The notes below the pieces were generated by a model that worked only from the letters and a program-made list of their open reading frames with translations, ran no database searches and was not told the DNA's origin. Below, one piece after another: positions 1-6,328 of a stretch of DNA of 9,017 nucleotides (its first letter is position 1; every line of letters begins with the position of its first letter). The stretch comes from Anaerolineales bacterium UBA1429. Its GTDB lineage: Bacteria > Chloroflexota > Anaerolineae > UBA1429. The stretch is from contig DCTX01000080.1 of the NCBI GenBank assembly GCA_002329325.1, forward strand, positions 1-9,017. The letters run 5' to 3'. The position numbers and the translations under genes are program-made.

Positions 1-45
1 GGTGAGGGCCACAGAGGCGTCACCCTGGGCCCTGCCTGGCCCCCC

Positions 46-75
46 TTGACGGGCGACCCTTCGCGGCGCTATCAT
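46..75 (+). promoter_or_regulatory. Sigma-70-like promoter for the aldo/keto reductase
   Basis: A TTGACG -35 box (46-51) and a TATCAT -10 box (70-75) are separated by 18 bp, which predicts a transcript start near 82. The in-frame ATG at 74 overlaps the -10 box, so it would lie upstream of the transcript start. That supports the downstream ATG at 137. A possible leader hairpin follows (five G at 95-99 against five C at 105-109). Bases 1-45 show no gene. Confidence 0.6.
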
Positions 76-136
76 GACTATGCGTCATCGCCGTGGGGGA
101 GGCGCCCCCGTCTCATTCACGATAGGAGGTACTGAT

Positions 137-1003
137 ATGTCCCCGATTCCTATGGCACCCTTTGGTCGCACAGGCCACACCAGCACCCGCACCCTCTTTG
201 GGGCCGCCGCCCTGGGCAGCGTGACCCAGCAGGTCGCCGACGAGGCGCTGGCCGTTCTGATCGAGTATGGCGTCAACCATATCGATACCGCCGCCAGCTA
301 TGGCGATGCCGAGCTGCGCATCGGGCCATGGATGGCCGAGCACCGCCAGCGCTTCTTCCTGGCCACCAAGACGGGCGAGCGCACCTACCAGGCCGCTCAC
401 GACCAGATTCGGCGTTCGCTGGAGCGGATGCGTGTGGATCACGTGGACCTGCTGCAGCTCCACAATCTGGTGGACGAGTCCGAGTGGGAGACGGCCATGG
501 GCGAGGATGGCGCTCTCAAGGCCGCCATCGAGGCCCGCGAGGAGGGCCTCACCCGCTTCATCGGCGTGACGGGCCATGGCGTCCAGGCGCCGGTGATGCA
601 CAAGCGCAGCCTGGAGCGTTTTGCCTTTGACTCGGTGCTGCTGCCCTACAACTTTGTCATGATGCAGAACCCGGCCTACGCCCAGGCCTTTGAGGAGCTG
701 GTGGCCCTCTGCCAGGCGCGCCAGGTGGCGGTGCAGACGATCAAGTCGTTGACCCGTCGCCCCTGGCCGGAGGGACATGCCCACCACACCACCACCTGGT
801 ACGAGCCGTTCACCGAGCAGGCGGATATCGATCTGGCGGTGCATTGGGTGTTGGGTCGCCCGGGGGTGTTCCTGAACACGTCCAGCGACGTGCGGCTGCT
901 GCCCAAGATCCTGGCCGCCGCCTCGCGCCTCTCAGAGCGCCCCAGCGACGAGGTGATGCGCGCGCTGGTGCAGCGTCAGCAGGCCGAGCCGCTGTTTACC
1001 TAG
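137..1003 (+). CDS. Aldo/keto reductase family oxidoreductase
   Basis: A 288-residue probable cytoplasmic NAD(P)H-dependent carbonyl reductase; substrate unknown. The ATG at 137 follows an excellent Shine-Dalgarno site (TAGGAGGT, 123-130) at 6 nt. A longer in-frame start at 74 is rejected because it falls inside the promoter -10 box. The family's catalytic tetrad is visible: Asp50 and Tyr55 in HIDTAASYG, Lys78 in LATKTG and His109 in LLQLHN. The later barrel strand IGVTGHG (substrate side) and the C-terminal TSSDVRLLPKIL (the usual nucleotide phosphate-binding region) are also present. The length is near that of short bacterial members of the family. It appears monocistronic: it has its own promoter, and the next gene is convergent. 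Family assignment is firm; the substrate cannot be inferred from its neighbours. Confidence 0.93.
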   Translation: MSPIPMAPFGRTGHTSTRTLFGAAALGSVTQQVADEALAVLIEYGVNHIDTAASYGDAELRIGPWMAEHRQRFFLATKTGERTYQAAHDQIRRSLERMRVDHVDLLQLHNLVDESEWETAMGEDGALKAAIEAREEGLTRFIGVTGHGVQAPVMHKRSLERFAFDSVLLPYNFVMMQNPAYAQAFEELVALCQARQVAVQTIKSLTRRPWPEGHAHHTTTWYEPFTEQADIDLAVHWVLGRPGVFLNTSSDVRLLPKILAAASRLSERPSDEVMRALVQRQQAEPLFT

Positions 1004-1027
1004 CTCGCGCGGCCCATGCGGCGCAAC

Positions 1028-1081
1028 AAAAAGGCGCCGGGCGAAGGGTGCCGTGACCGGCACACACTCTCGCCCGGCGCC
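1028..1081 (-). terminator. Nested-hairpin intrinsic terminator between convergent genes
   Basis: A perfect 12-bp inverted repeat (GGCGCCGGGCGA at 1033-1044 against 1070-1081) encloses a second 6-bp hairpin (GTGCCG 1048-1053, CGGCAC 1058-1063, loop TGAC). On the minus strand the hairpin is followed by five T (plus-strand AAAAA, 1028-1032), and it begins 8 nt after the protease stop codon. This is a canonical terminator for the minus-strand gene. In the plus direction the tail is only weakly T-rich, so it may also stop aldo/keto reductase transcripts, less efficiently. Confidence 0.8.
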
Positions 1082-1089
1082 CGTTGGCT

Positions 1090-2307
1090 TTAGCGCCCCA
1101 CCATGCCTGCCTGGAACAGGTTCCGCATCCAGCGCAGCGAGGGGACGGGCCGCGGCGCTTGACGGGCCTCGAGGAGCAGATCCTCGGCCTCGTCGATCAG
1201 CACAAAGTAGCTCAAGCGCCCCTGGGTGCGCGCCTCGGTCATCGTCAGGGTGATGATGCCCACCAGCCGACCCTGGGAATCCAGGACGGCGCCGCCGCTG
1301 CTGCCCGGGAGCAGCTCCGAATCGGTCTTCCCCAGGTGGATCTCGTTCTGGGCAGAGGCAAAGCCCGCCATGGAGCCGCGCGTCAGGGTGACCGTCTCGC
1401 CGCCCAGCGCCGGATACCCCAGCCCCACCAGCCCCTCGCCCAGGGAGAGATCGCCATCTTGCCGCAGGGCAATCGGCTGGAAGGCATGCCCCGTCAGCGA
1501 CTTTCCCTGCTCTGTCGAGAGGATGCGCAAGACTGCCAGGTCGCGTTGGGGGTCCAGGGCCACAGCCGCCGCGATATACCACCGGTCGGGGGCGCGGCGG
1601 ACATCCGAGGAGAAGCCGATGAACGCCAGGCCGTCATCGTTCAGCAGGCGGCCGCGGTCGTCGGCCAGCACATGGTGATTGGTCAAGATCAGGCCCAGCT
1701 CATCCACCACCACGCCCGAGCCCCGCTGCATCCAGTGGCCCGTGGGGTCGGTCGTGACGATGAGGACCGTGGCGGCGAACGCCTGAGAGAGGAACTCGGA
1801 ATCGACGCTCAGGGGAGTGGCTGTGCCCTCGGCGGCCGGCATCGCCAGGCCCGGCGCGACGGGTGCGAGCGTATCCGCAACAAGGCCGCGAAGGTCGGGG
1901 GAGGCGAACCAGCTCACGGCGACCAGGAGCACACACACGGCGCCCACCGCCGCGATCGCCGACCAGGGGCTCCGCGCGCCTGGTTGGCCCTCGGGGCGCT
2001 TGCGAGCCCGCTTCGTGTTGCCCCCGAGCTCCTTGTCGGCGTCACTGATGCGCTCCAGGAGCTCTGCCTCCAGGCGCAGGCCCTCCGGCGAATCGGGCAC
2101 GACGGCCAGCAGGGCCCGCACGGCATCCAGAGCGCGCCGCGGCGTGCGGCAGGCCAGAGCCCTGCCCAGCAATGCCTCCGGATGGCCGGGCGAGATGCGC
2201 AGGGCGCGCTCATAGTAGGCCTCCGCCTCGGCCCAGAAGCCGGTATCCAACCCGAGCTGCCCCAGCTTGAGCAACTCCTGTAGCGTGCTCTCTTGTTCGT
2301 CGCTCAC
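1090..2307 (-). CDS. Membrane-anchored TPR/trypsin-like serine protease (HtrA-like, no PDZ)
   Basis: A 405-residue protein with a GTG start. An in-frame TAG 9 nt upstream (2317-2319) rules out a longer form. A G-rich stretch (AGGGGGG) serves as a modest ribosome site. Residues about 8-76 look like two TPR helical repeats (WAEAEAYYERALRISPGHPEA). A basic stretch (KRARKR, 99-104) precedes one transmembrane segment at about 117-135, so the TPR part should be cytoplasmic and the protease extracytoplasmic. Residues about 175-380 form a chymotrypsin/HtrA-type domain with the full triad: His212 (LTNHHVLA), Asp256 (DPQRDLAVLRI) and Ser337 (LPGSSGGAV). No PDZ domain follows: only about 25 residues remain after the protease fold. 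It probably acts in envelope protein quality control or cleaves a partner recruited through the TPR, but the substrate is unknown. Monocistronic. Confidence 0.9.
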   Translation of the reverse strand: MSDEQESTLQELLKLGQLGLDTGFWAEAEAYYERALRISPGHPEALLGRALACRTPRRALDAVRALLAVVPDSPEGLRLEAELLERISDADKELGGNTKRARKRPEGQPGARSPWSAIAAVGAVCVLLVAVSWFASPDLRGLVADTLAPVAPGLAMPAAEGTATPLSVDSEFLSQAFAATVLIVTTDPTGHWMQRGSGVVVDELGLILTNHHVLADDRGRLLNDDGLAFIGFSSDVRRAPDRWYIAAAVALDPQRDLAVLRILSTEQGKSLTGHAFQPIALRQDGDLSLGEGLVGLGYPALGGETVTLTRGSMAGFASAQNEIHLGKTDSELLPGSSGGAVLDSQGRLVGIITLTMTEARTQGRLSYFVLIDEAEDLLLEARQAPRPVPSLRWMRNLFQAGMVGR

Positions 2308-2356
2308 GATATCGCCCTACCCCCCTTACGAGTCGCCCCGTCGCCCAAGCGCCTCT

Positions 2357-2365
2357 ATTGTAGCA
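2357..2365 (-). promoter_or_regulatory. Extended -10 promoter for the protease gene
   Basis: On the minus strand TGCTACAAT (2365 to 2357) matches an extended -10 element (TGn followed by TACAAT). No good -35 box is visible 17 bp upstream, which is common for extended -10 promoters. The predicted start near 2350 gives a leader of about 43 nt before the GTG at 2307. Bases 2308-2549 otherwise hold only this and the facing promoter. Confidence 0.5.
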
Positions 2366-2469
2366 CATCTGCTCGGGCAAGCCATTTTGGCCGGACACCT
2401 GCTGCAGCGCCCGCGGCGATGGGCGTGTCGCGCCCCACATGCCGACAGGCGCAACCGGCGCTTTTCCGT

Positions 2470-2475
2470 TATACT
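2470..2475 (+). promoter_or_regulatory. Putative -10 box for the Gfo/Idh dehydrogenase
   Basis: TATACT sits in a short AT-rich island (TTCCGTTATACTAT) in otherwise GC-rich DNA, about 75 bp before the gene. No convincing -35 box exists at 16-18 bp; the nearest resemblance, CCGACA at 2442-2447, is 22 bp away. The call rests on the -10 match and the position. Confidence 0.4.
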
Positions 2476-2549
2476 ATGGGGGCGTCTGGGCAGCTCGCTT
2501 CGCCGGCCAGGCGCCCGTATCCATTCAACATCGCAGGAGGATATCAGAC

Positions 2550-3584
2550 GTGATCAATGTAGGGGTTGTGGGCTATGGGTACTCGGGCCGCGCGTTTCAC
2601 ACCTACCTCACCGGGCTGGCCGACGGCCTGCAGCTGCATGGCATCGCGGCGCGCAGCCCAGAGGTGCAGCAGGCCGCGACTGCGGACCATCCCGAGGCGC
2701 GCATCTATGCCAGCCTCGACGAGATGCTCGAGGACGATGACGTTCAGCTGGTGGTGTTGGCCACGCCGCACTACACCCACCACGACCTGGCCATCCAGGC
2801 GATGGACGCCGGGCGCAACGTGGTCACCGACAAGGTCATGGCCCTGAACGCCCGCGAGGCGGAGGAGATGATCGCGGCGGCGCAGCGCAACAAGGTCATG
2901 CTCTCCGTGTTTCACAACCGCCGCTGGGACTGGGACTATCTCACCGTGCGCAAGGTCATCGAGGATGGCCTCATCGGCGAGCCCTATCTGTACCAGGCGG
3001 CGATCATGGGCTTTGGCGGACCCCGCGGCTGGCGCGGCAACAAGGCCTTGAGCGGCGGCATCATGTACGATTGGGGCGCCCACTTTATGGATCAGGCGCT
3101 GCAGCTCGTGCCCGTGCCCGTCAAGAGCGTCTATTGCGACATCATCTACCGTGACGTATGGCCCATCGATATCGGCAACCACGGCGTGATCCGCATGACG
3201 TTTGAGAACGACGTGCGCTACGAGATCGAGATCGGCAACCTGGCCGCCGCCCCCAAGCCGCGCTGGTACGTCATGGGCGATGCCGGCACGCTGATCAAGT
3301 ACGGCCTCGATCCCCAGGAAGGCCCCATGAACCAGCGCCGCATCGAGGAGGCCGAGGAGAGCCCCGAGACCTATGCGCGGGTGGTCACCGTGCAGGATCG
3401 CCAGCGCCACGAGCAGGTGATCCCTTCGGTGCGCGGAAGCTGGAAGAGCTACTACCAGAATATCTCGGACGTGCTGAACAAGGGCGCCGAGTTGATCGTC
3501 AAGCCCGAGCAGGTGCTCCAGGTGATGCGCGTCTATGACGCCGCCATGGAATCGGCCCGCACGGGCACCGTGGTCAATCTATAG
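2550..3584 (+). CDS. Gfo/Idh/MocA family NAD(P)-dependent dehydrogenase
   Basis: A 344-residue dehydrogenase, the usual family size; members oxidise or reduce sugars, inositols and related polyols. I chose the GTG at 2550 because AGGAGG (2535-2540) precedes it by 9 nt and the protein then begins directly with the Rossmann strand INVGVVGYGYSG. The longer in-frame ATG at 2439 would place the probable promoter inside the gene. The N-terminal half is the Rossmann fold (GxGxxG-like at residues 8-13). The C-terminal half is the alpha/beta substrate domain with GGIMYDWGAHFMD, where Asp174 and His178 are the expected catalytic-site residues. The usual EKP motif reads Asp94-Lys95-Val96, so the key lysine is kept but its flanks differ. 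FHNRRWDWD (121-129) resembles the YdgJ/IolW-type branch. Likely monocistronic, with unknown substrate. Confidence 0.92.
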   Translation: MINVGVVGYGYSGRAFHTYLTGLADGLQLHGIAARSPEVQQAATADHPEARIYASLDEMLEDDDVQLVVLATPHYTHHDLAIQAMDAGRNVVTDKVMALNAREAEEMIAAAQRNKVMLSVFHNRRWDWDYLTVRKVIEDGLIGEPYLYQAAIMGFGGPRGWRGNKALSGGIMYDWGAHFMDQALQLVPVPVKSVYCDIIYRDVWPIDIGNHGVIRMTFENDVRYEIEIGNLAAAPKPRWYVMGDAGTLIKYGLDPQEGPMNQRRIEEAEESPETYARVVTVQDRQRHEQVIPSVRGSWKSYYQNISDVLNKGAELIVKPEQVLQVMRVYDAAMESARTGTVVNL

Positions 3585-3613
3585 CCTGCGTCCTTCTGCC
3601 CGATTTTCGCGCC

Positions 3614-3639
3614 CAGGCCCGCCTCTGACGGCGGGCCTG
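3614..3639. terminator. Hairpin between convergent genes
   Basis: A perfect 10-bp stem (CAGGCCCGCC at 3614-3623 against 3630-3639) with loop TCTGAC lies in the 59-bp gap between the convergent dehydrogenase and phosphotransferase genes. It has no T-run on the downstream side in either direction; the TTTT at 3604-3607 is on the wrong side. It may act as a weak bidirectional or factor-assisted terminator. Confidence 0.5.
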
Positions 3640-3643
3640 CGGC

Positions 3644-4594
3644 CTACATCGCAGCCCAGGTCGCCGCCAGCTCCTCTCGGCGCTCCACCAGCAACCGCAG
3701 GTAGGCCAGCTCCAGGGCCACCATCTCCTCATCGCCGCGGCGCAGCCAGTCCGAGAGCCAGGCAAAGCGGATGGCCAACACCAGGGGCCACAGGGCCCCG
3801 CCGCCCGCGGCAGGGTGATCCGCCTGGCCCAGGCGCGCCAGCAACGCTCGCACCAGAGGGCCCGTCAGCGCCACGGGCTCCTCGCTGCCCACGCAGCCGA
3901 TCAGCAGCGCCGCGTCGTACGCCACCGGCTTGTTGCCGCAGAACTCCCAATCGATCACCGCCAGGATCTCCTGTCCCCGCCAGATGACGTTGAGGGGATG
4001 AAGATCGCCATGGCAGAAGGCCTGGGGCAACGCCCCTTCGGGGGGCAGCCAGTGAGACAGCAGGGGCTCGATGATGGGGGTCAATCCTGCAGCCAGGGCG
4101 GGACGGTTGTGGGCGATCCGGCGGCCCAGCTCGCCGACGAACTCGCCCAACCGAAACGGCTCGGCGGGCGGCAACGAGGTTCGGGCCGCCACGACTTGCA
4201 GGGCGAGGATGGCGTCGGCCAGGGCGCGTCCCCGCCAGCCCTCGCGCACCCAGCCGGGCCTGGGCGGCGGCTCGCCGCGCAGATAGGCGCTGAGCTGCCA
4301 GTAGTTGCGGCCCATGGGCAGCACATACTGCCCGCTGCTGTCGGCCAGGTAGGGGCGGGCAACCGTCAGCCCGCCAGCGGCCAGGGCCGCCAGGGTGGCC
4401 GCCACGCGCATCTTGTGGGGCGCCGTCTCGGCCGCCAGGCGCTCGACCAGCAGGAGCCGCCCGGCGTCGTCCTCGATCACGGCCCGCTCCAGGCTGCGAT
4501 CGGGGTTGCCGGCGGGTGCCAGCTCGCGGCGCACCCGCGCCAGCCGCACCCGCCACAGGCGACAGACGCGGGTCAGAAGCTCGGCATCCAGCAC
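3644..4594 (-). CDS. APH/choline-kinase-like phosphotransferase
   Basis: A 316-residue kinase-fold enzyme that should transfer phosphate from ATP to a small molecule in the cytoplasm. The C-lobe carries the family's Brenner motif HGDLHPLN (catalytic Asp197, Asn202), then VIDWEFCG with metal-binding Asp215. The N-lobe is about residues 25-105. Where many relatives keep a beta-3 lysine, the strand reads LLLVERL (Arg52 at about that position), followed by AETAPHK; a different ATP-lobe arrangement, as in some sugar-kinase members, is possible. It starts at a GTG 10 nt after the metallophosphoesterase stop, with only a weak G-rich ribosome site, so it is probably translated in an operon with that gene. 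Homoserine, choline, aminosugar and aminoglycoside substrates are all possible; nothing here favours antibiotic resistance. Confidence 0.85.
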   Translation of the reverse strand: MLDAELLTRVCRLWRVRLARVRRELAPAGNPDRSLERAVIEDDAGRLLLVERLAAETAPHKMRVAATLAALAAGGLTVARPYLADSSGQYVLPMGRNYWQLSAYLRGEPPPRPGWVREGWRGRALADAILALQVVAARTSLPPAEPFRLGEFVGELGRRIAHNRPALAAGLTPIIEPLLSHWLPPEGALPQAFCHGDLHPLNVIWRGQEILAVIDWEFCGNKPVAYDAALLIGCVGSEEPVALTGPLVRALLARLGQADHPAAGGGALWPLVLAIRFAWLSDWLRRGDEEMVALELAYLRLLVERREELAATWAAM

Positions 4595-4604
4595 GATCCC
4601 ATCC

Positions 4605-5468
4605 CTACCACGTCAGCGTCAATTGGCGATCGCAGGGGCGGCCCTGGGCATAGGCGGCGTCGAAATCGTAGGCTGCCCGCCAGCCCACCTCGTGAAAGAG
4701 GGAGACGGTGCGCACCGTCAGCCCCTCGTCGCTGATCTCGATGTCCTTGAACTCAAAGGGGCTCTCGGAGAAGCTGCTGGCCGTCAGCCAGTGGCCCTCG
4801 CCCAGATCACCCAGGCTGTTGCAGTGGCTGTGCCCGGAGAGGATCAGGAGCAGATCGGGATAGGCGGTGGCCAGGTCATCCAGGGCCTCGCTGTAGGCCT
4901 CCGGCGGGGCGTCGTCATCGTGATCGGCGCCGGTCTGGGCGGCGGGCACGCCCCGGGGGGCGCTGTGGCAGCAGAGGAACTGGGGGATGCCATAGCCCCC
5001 GGCGATGCGCGCCTCCAGCTCGGCAAGCTGCTCGGGATAGAGACAGGCATGGGGGTGTGCGCCATCCCAGAAGAAGGGGCGGGTGCCCCACTGGGTGGGC
5101 ACCACATGCAGCAGGCAATCGTCCAGGTCCAGGGTGAAGGCGGGCTCACCCCCGGGGAAGAGGTGGCCGCCGAACTTGCGCCACAGGTCCAGCGCGTCGG
5201 GCGTGTTGAGGTCGTGGTTGCCCAGGGCCAGGTATACGGGCACAGAGAGGGCCGCCCAATCGCCCACGGCCCGGGCGATCAGGTCAGCCTCCGCCCACTC
5301 CACCATGTCCCCCCCGTGAAGCACCAGCTCAATGCCCCCCTGTTGGCGCATCCAGAGCTCCAGGGCGGCGATGAGCTGGGGCAGGCGCTCGATGTAGGGC
5401 GGCTGGCGATGGTACCCTTGGGGGCCGCCGCCGTGGTGGCTGTCGCTGAGATAGATCAGGCGCGTCAT
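4605..5468 (-). CDS. Calcineurin-like metallophosphoesterase
   Basis: A 287-residue dimetal phosphoesterase, probably cytoplasmic since no signal peptide is seen. The ATG at 5468 follows a strong GGAGGAGG ribosome site. A start 13 codons upstream at 5507 would add an arginine- and histidine-rich extension and overlap the probable promoter, so it is rejected. All metal-ligand motifs are present in order: Asp9 and His11 (LSDSHHGG), Asp53 (HGGDMVEW), Asn83 and His84 (LGNHD), His167 (CCHSAP), and His212 and His214 (SGHSHC). The pattern resembles the cyclic-nucleotide/glycerophosphodiester group of class III enzymes, but the substrate cannot be read. It is the first gene of a two-gene unit with the downstream phosphotransferase. 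It diverges from the TetR gene, sharing a 255-bp control region. Confidence 0.9.
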   Translation of the reverse strand: MTRLIYLSDSHHGGGPQGYHRQPPYIERLPQLIAALELWMRQQGGIELVLHGGDMVEWAEADLIARAVGDWAALSVPVYLALGNHDLNTPDALDLWRKFGGHLFPGGEPAFTLDLDDCLLHVVPTQWGTRPFFWDGAHPHACLYPEQLAELEARIAGGYGIPQFLCCHSAPRGVPAAQTGADHDDDAPPEAYSEALDDLATAYPDLLLILSGHSHCNSLGDLGEGHWLTASSFSESPFEFKDIEISDEGLTVRTVSLFHEVGWRAAYDFDAAYAQGRPCDRQLTLTW

Positions 5469-5497
5469 GGGCCTCCTCCGCCAGGCGTGATGGCGAC

Positions 5498-5506
5498 AGT
5501 GTAGCA
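5498..5506 (-). promoter_or_regulatory. Putative extended -10 promoter of the phosphoesterase-kinase unit
   Basis: On the minus strand TGCTACACT (5506 to 5498) is an extended -10-like element nearly identical to the TGCTACAAT before the protease gene. A start near 5491 would give a leader of about 22 nt that includes the Shine-Dalgarno site. No -35 box is recognisable. Confidence 0.4.
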
Positions 5507-5552
5507 TGGAAGGCGTCCTGAGGGCCAGCCCACCGTTGCATCTCGCGCCGCT

Positions 5553-5580
5553 TTGACACCTCTCGTCTTCCGCCTACAAT
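5553..5580 (+). promoter_or_regulatory. Sigma-70 promoter of the TetR-SDR operon
   Basis: A consensus TTGACA -35 box (5553-5558) and a TACAAT -10 box (5575-5580) are separated by 16 bp. This is the best-matching promoter in the window. The predicted transcript start is near 5587, just before the TetR-type palindrome, leaving a leader of about 136 nt before the regulator. Confidence 0.75.
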
Positions 5581-5589
5581 AGCTAGTAA

Positions 5590-5609
5590 CAGACCGACCG
5601 GTCGGTTTG
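5590..5609. promoter_or_regulatory. TetR-family operator palindrome
   Basis: The 14-bp perfect palindrome ACCGACCGGTCGGT (5593-5606) extends to a 20-bp dyad with one mismatched pair (5592/5607). The ACCGAC...GTCGGT form is typical of TetR-family operators. It begins 10 bp after the -10 box, covering the transcript start and early transcribed region, and lies upstream of a TetR gene. Repression of its own operon is the natural inference; the divergent gene 5 promoter is about 85 bp away and could be affected too. Confidence 0.8.
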
Positions 5610-5630
5610 CAATCGCACGGCCCCAAGGCA

Positions 5631-5682
5631 CCGCGCGTCTGGACGACGGCGCGGGACCAGGCTGACGATGGCTGAGCCATCG
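5631..5682 (+). other. Two hairpins in the TetR leader
   Basis: CCGCGC-GTC (5631-5639) pairs with GAC-GCGCGG (5645-5654) with one bulged G. Downstream, CGATGGCTGAGCCATCG (5666-5682) is a 17-bp palindrome with a single central base. They could be RNA hairpins in the 136-nt leader, or the second could be another protein-binding site. No T-run follows, so attenuation by intrinsic termination is not supported. In DNA this GC-rich some of it may be chance. Confidence 0.4.
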
Positions 5683-5723
5683 CCCCACGCCAAGCGGATT
5701 CACCATCTCACCAGGGAGGCTCC

Positions 5724-6323
5724 ATGGCAACCTCACCGCGGCAGCCCGATCAGACCCGCGCTCGCATCCTGGCCGCGGCCCAGGCCGCTTTCGCCGAGCA
5801 GGGCTATGACCGCGCCAGCGTGGCCGCCATCTGCCGCGCCGCCGGGGTCGCCAAGGGCGGCTTTTACCACCACTTTGAGAGTAAGCAGGCCCTCTTCCTG
5901 GAGCTCCTCTCCCAGTGGCTCGATGGGCTGGATGAGCGCCTGAGCCTGCTGGAGCGGCGGGCCGAATCTGCCCCCGAGCAGCTCGTCGCCATGACGGGCG
6001 TCGTGGGCCACGTGCTGGCTGCCGCCGGCGGCCAGCTATCCATCTACCTCGAGTACCTCACCCAGGCGCTGCACGATCCCGATCTGCAGGCCGTCACAGG
6101 CGCGCCCTATGCACGCTACCATCGGCGCATCGCCGCCCTGGTGCGCCAGGGCATCGACGAGGGCAGCCTGCGGCCCGCGCCGCCCGAGGCCACGGCCACC
6201 GTGATCCTGGCCCTGGTCATGGGCCTGCTGATACAGGCCCTGCTGGCGCCCGATGCCACCGATTGGGAGCAGGCCGCCGCCGAAGGATTGCGTATTCTGC
6301 TGAAAGGCTTATCAAAGGAGTAG
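5724..6323 (+). CDS. TetR/AcrR-family transcriptional regulator
   Basis: A 199-residue ligand-responsive repressor of the usual TetR length. The ATG follows AGGGAGG (5713-5719) by 4 nt. Residues about 11-58 form the DNA-binding domain: RILAAAQAAFAEQGYDRASVAAICRAAGV continuing into AKGGFYHHFESKQALF, the classic TetR helix-turn-helix with the GxxYxHF signature. The remaining all-helical part (about 65-195) is the dimerisation and ligand pocket, too variable to predict the inducer. A near-perfect TetR-type palindrome lies at its own promoter, so it likely represses itself and the SDR gene 5 nt downstream. Because TetR regulators often control the enzyme or pump beside them, the SDR is the first candidate for inducer metabolism. 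The family is secure; the inducer is unknown. Confidence 0.93.
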   Translation: MATSPRQPDQTRARILAAAQAAFAEQGYDRASVAAICRAAGVAKGGFYHHFESKQALFLELLSQWLDGLDERLSLLERRAESAPEQLVAMTGVVGHVLAAAGGQLSIYLEYLTQALHDPDLQAVTGAPYARYHRRIAALVRQGIDEGSLRPAPPEATATVILALVMGLLIQALLAPDATDWEQAAAEGLRILLKGLSKE

Positions 6324-6328
6324 GAACG

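Noticed and set aside
74..136. Upstream ATG start for the aldo/keto reductase
   Set aside because: It overlaps the promoter -10 box and has no ribosome site, whereas the ATG at 137 has a perfect one.
1084..2283. A 399-codon plus-strand frame opposite the protease gene
   Set aside because: The minus-strand frame has TPR, transmembrane and catalytic triad features; the plus-strand translation has none.
2544..3410. A 288-codon minus-strand frame opposite the Gfo/Idh gene
   Set aside because: The plus strand carries complete Rossmann and catalytic motifs; the reverse translation is His/Asp/Val-rich with no domain.
4395..5504. A 369-codon plus-strand frame opposite the phosphoesterase and kinase genes
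   Set aside because: It crosses two real genes in antisense and reads as Gly/Val/Ala/Gln-rich shadow sequence.
5668..5943. A 91-codon plus-strand frame starting in the TetR leader
   Set aside because: It has a poor ribosome site, starts inside a palindrome and runs out of frame into TetR; it gives Pro/Ser/Arg-rich shadow sequence.
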